Assembly: GCA_037074705.1 (NCBI GenBank) | Contig: CM073590.1 | Span: forward strand, 215,122,746-215,186,745 | From: Zhengitettix transpicula | Taxonomy: Eukaryota; Arthropoda; Insecta; Orthoptera; Tetrigidae | Length of the DNA stretch: 64,000 bases | Reading direction: 5' to 3' | Shown here: positions 60,605 to 64,000 of the stretch, piece after piece | How positions within the stretch are numbered: position 1 is the first letter of the stretch | Layout: each line of letters begins with the position of its first letter | Made by a program: the position numbers and the translations under genes | The notes under the pieces: model-generated | What the model was told of the DNA's origin: nothing | Databases searched by the model: none | Seen by the model: only the letters and a program-made list of their open reading frames with translations

Positions 60605-60768
60605 ATTCGGCAGCGGTGATGGTAGGGGGCACTCTCGGAAGGAATAGGCTGTAATTGCTGGTTTGTCTGTGGACCACCAGCACGCCGAGTGGAGCTGCGG
60701 TATGACGAAGGCGTGTCACTAATGGAACTGCTAATAGGTTCACGGCAGACAGACGTCGGCCTGCTCAA
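60605..60768 (-). CDS. Candidate internal coding exon, unidentified
   Basis: On the minus strand, GAGCAG at about 60768-60763 could be a splice acceptor with a T9 tract some 30 nt upstream. After one phase base the frame reads RPTSVCREPISSSISDTPSS, then YRSSTRRAGGPQTNQQLQPI and SESAPYHHRCR. It is Ser/Thr/Pro-rich and reads like a disordered segment of a real protein. GC content drops and the frame turns AT-rich after about 60605. There is no strong donor (GAG|GTACCG near 60560 is the best), so the 3' edge is unknown. I do not recognise the protein. Chance cannot be excluded. Confidence 0.3.
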
Positions 60769-60780
60769 ATAAGGTTACCA

Positions 60781-63700
60781 TGCCACGCTCGAAAAAAAAA
60801 TACGCGCTGCTGCATAAAACAAACGCAACCTAAATTCAATTGCAGAAATGAGGCGCATCCAAAGTTAAATTCTAAAAAAGCACTATGGGTTCATTAATTT
60901 AAAAATCATTACAATGTAGTCGGTGATGGAAATTATTTCTAGGGAAAATTAATACATTGACCGATTTATTCTTATTAATTTTTAATTCAGAGTAACGAAT
61001 TAAAATGCTTTAGAAGCATGATCGACGAAACATAAGCCATGTGGGACATTTTCGAGAAGAAAAATTGGTCCATAAGTTCTGTCCCTGAAATGACTTTTAT
61101 AAAAAAAAAATTAAATGAACGTTTTCATCCGAAAGACTGCAACTTGTTTATCGTGTTACGTAAATTGCTTGCGTGGTCTTCATGAGAACGAAAAATTGTG
61201 GCTTCATCAGTGGAGCGTGTGTGAGCACAAGAAACATCCCTCTTGCAAAGGACTCATGACGCATGTAGCCGCAGTGAATGTACTGTCTGGCTGAATGTTA
61301 AATTTGCTTCATATTTTATAGAAGAAGAAGTAAGGAAGCGTTATTTTCTTGGAAAACGAGATTAAGAAAGTCGGAGGCTACAAAGACGCGAACAAATGCA
61401 GGATGACATCAGCACATGGAAAACAGTTTCTTGTTCTGACTAAAGAATTATATAAATGTATTTCAAAGTTTTGTATACCGAATAATTGCGTGAAATTAAA
61501 ATTTGTCCAGGAAATTGAAAAATTGGAACATTCTCTACGGGCCGTAACAAAATAATTTTTTACAGGTATTACATATAATTTTTTGTGTCTGTGTGAGTGA
61601 GCGGACCAAATTCACAGGAGACCACAAATTGAGCGCTTGTTGTGGTACCAATTTTAAGTTAATTTATTGCATGATTAATTGATACAGAAGCATTGGGAGA
61701 GCATTGACGAGGAAGATGAAAGCCTGTAATTTACGAATTATTTCCATTTTTTCACGAACGATATTTTACTGAAGCTTTATAAGTATCGGTAAACTATTTT
61801 CAATGCTGCTTCTCTGAATATAACCTGACAATTTAACAACAATAATGCGAGTTTATTCATGGGAGTAAAACACTATTCTTGAAATAAGTTCGGAAATAAT
61901 GCGGAATCGATATTGTAATTTTATGTACTAAATAATGGAAGTATTATCAATACGTTTTCCTATATTGCTCTATCCCTTCTCTGCCGAAGCCCGTTGGTTA
62001 GTAATCTCGTTGTCGTAATTTTATTTATTTTTGTTCTTCAAATATCTCGCTAAACATATATAAAAAAAGGAAACATTATTATGTAACTGAAGAGCCCCTC
62101 TTTAGAGTACATCGAGCGAGAACCCTGTTGGATATTATTTGAGATATATTATTTCTTCCCTGAGACAAGATCGCAAAAAACGTACCTTCCCCTGCTTTCC
62201 GCAAGCATGATCTCTTCCTCTAGAGTGAGCCCACACTTGAGAAATCAAATAAGCGGAAGAGGTAAATTAGATTGACCTTCCGGGAGGTCCTTGGAGCCTC
62301 CGGCGATGGAACACGCTTCAAAATATAAATGGCTGAGAGGACGCAGGTCACTATCGACGTGACTAGGTGAGATGAACTACAATTATCACATCGGAAGTTG
62401 TAATATATATATTTGTAAAATCCTATCAGTCCAAAATTCTTCTAACACTAAAAAATCGGAATTTTTACCTAATTTAAAGACAATTTACAGCATATTAACA
62501 TTGATTGCTACAACCGTTTCTCATGAAACCTCTGTCACTGCTTATTCATATAGTTTGGCCTTAATACCAATACCTTCCTACCTTCTTTACTATACATTAA
62601 TAATTTAATTCTACATACCTCCACAAACACTGCAGATCTGTTTTGATTAACGCACTGAGATATTTGAGATATTAAATTACATTTTTTTTCAGGTATTACA
62701 TATAAAACTGGTATTTATATTTAAATAGATAACACTAAATTGTAATAGAGACTTTGGGAATAGAGCGTACTAATCGTAATAAAATATCCCTCCTATTAAT
62801 TAAAATAGCTGTGACATATTACTTAATTTAAAATTAAATTTTGTTTTATTAATTCATAGTGATTCAAATATAATTATCTAAAATATAGTTCCAATTTCAA
62901 AGATCTAATGTCGAATAAAACAAACATTTATACATAATAATTAATTATACACGTTCTACGGAACAATTGATGAAGGAAAACGTTCAAAGGAAGATACTTA
63001 ATAAATAATGTTATGCTACAGCAGAGGAAGTCGATGCATATTATTTTGGATAATGTTTGAAATGTCAATTTTTCCAATCAACACCAATTTTAAATCACGA
63101 AATATACAGCTTTTCAGTGCAGTCACATATATTTAGACAAACATCGGAAGACATTTTTAAATAAACCTTATAATAAAATACCTTGTCGCATGATTTAACG
63201 AGATTAATCCAATTATTATCTATTAAGGACAAAATATTAAAGCAGAATAAATTAAATAAATTTAGGAATTAGTGGTTAGAATTTACGTAATTTTAAGTTT
63301 CATAAATTACTTATTTTTTTATTATTTAATCTCGGTATTCAATTTTTTTATTCAAAACTACTGTCTAATATTAAGACGATTATAAGGTTTAATGGTAATA
63401 TTATTATTACAATTTACAAACAATATGCCAGTGGGCAGTGATGTAAATATACCCGAACGTTGCTTATCAAAATTTCGAATATATGTCTTTATTAACAATT
63501 TCTACAAATATAATTCCATACAAGTGTCAAAGGTTGGGTCTCATACTGTTCGACGTATAAATAAATAAATTTCAGTATCCATGAATAAATAGTAATGAAG
63601 TGAAAGATGTCAACTTGTTTTAATATATGATGCGAAAGAGTGCAACTAGCATTTCTCGTTCCTCAATATTGTTGAAACAATTACATATAAAATTAATATT

Positions 63701-64000
63701 CCACGAAAAAATGACCAGAATGAGCTACATACTGTCGTAGAATAATAGAGACTCTCCAGAAATCAATTCGCTGTTGAAAGTAATATGACTTGTTCCAAGA
63801 AGCCGGCGCTACTAAATATAATATTGTTTTTCAAAGAGTAGTTCCCAGGGGAAAGAGAGTCTTTCTAGCCGAGTCAGGATGTTAAGTCAGATTAAAAATT
63901 GGATTTCATTTAGCAATGGTTTAATATCTCATGTCAATTATTATTTGATGTTATTTTTAAACAATTATTATGAACAAGTTGGATGCAATTGGGTTGGTTT
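60781..64000. other. Stretch without a recognised gene
   Basis: AT-rich with a small GC-richer patch at about 62160-62350. A 68-codon plus-strand frame at 61349-61555 reads KVGGYKDANKCRMTSAHGKQ and ends in a stop. It is protein-like in tone but matches nothing I know. Confidence 0.45.

Noticed and set aside
62275..62305. GC-rich hairpin GGAGG/CCTCC.
   Set aside because: Only 5 bp pair and there is no histone-type or tRNA-type context.
1..64000. CRISPR arrays, bacterial operons, phage or plasmid modules.
   Set aside because: No regularly spaced direct repeats, no dense ORFs with ribosome-binding sites, and the repeat content is that of an animal nuclear genome.

Overview
This is an AT-rich (roughly two-thirds A+T), repeat-laden piece of an animal nuclear genome, almost certainly an insect. 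The dispersed repeats look like those I associate with cockroaches and termites (Blattodea), but that placement is from memory and is not proven by the window. There are no operons, no bacterial-type genes, and no complete protein-coding gene. Apart from a transposon endonuclease, the longest open frames (about 100 codons) are what chance gives at this composition.

The dominant feature is a dispersed, GC-rich family of about 500 bp, called here the 'R family'. It has at least ten partial or near-full copies on both strands (near 7.3, 12.6, 17.2, 19.6, 19.8, 20.8, 34.4, 44.7, 51.1 and 51.7 kb) plus short tail fragments. The copies share one 3' end, mostly followed by a short A-run, and are truncated at different 5' points. 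That is the signature of target-primed retroposition. The RNA can fold into conserved hairpins, and one copy has a compensatory double substitution. R copies repeatedly sit against short termini with hammerhead-ribozyme-like boxes (CTGANGA...GAAACG) of the kind carried by Penelope-like elements (PLEs). A PLE GIY-YIG endonuclease fragment lies at 33.8-34.2 kb between such a terminus and an R copy.

Layout. 0-0.7 kb: decayed LINE ORF1 (minus strand). 4.0-4.4 kb: a hammerhead-like terminus and a long palindrome built from another. 7.3-8.0 kb: R copy plus PLE terminus. 12.6 kb: R copy. 14.5 kb: AT palindrome. 16.6-16.9 kb: 3' end of a Jockey-like LINE. 17.2-21.3 kb: four to five R pieces, one flanked by inverted PLE termini. 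22.2 kb: terminus of a second family. 28.2 kb: tRNA-derived SINE head. 32.6-33.1 kb: a CpG-rich promoter-like island with a probable first exon on the minus strand, the best hint of a host gene. 33.6-34.9 kb: PLE terminus, GIY-YIG fragment and R copy. 44.7 kb: R copy. 46.6-47.1 kb: 80-nt near-perfect inverted repeat. 47.5-48.4 kb: LTR-like module (minus). 51.1-52.0 kb: two R copies in tandem. 57.5 kb: second SINE (minus). 59.1-59.9 kb: LTR-like module (plus). 60.6-60.8 kb: candidate coding exon (minus).

Most of the remaining sequence is anonymous AT-rich intergenic or intronic DNA with dinucleotide repeats. If the island at 32.6 kb is a real 5' exon, the sequence from there down to coordinate 1 would be its first intron or introns.
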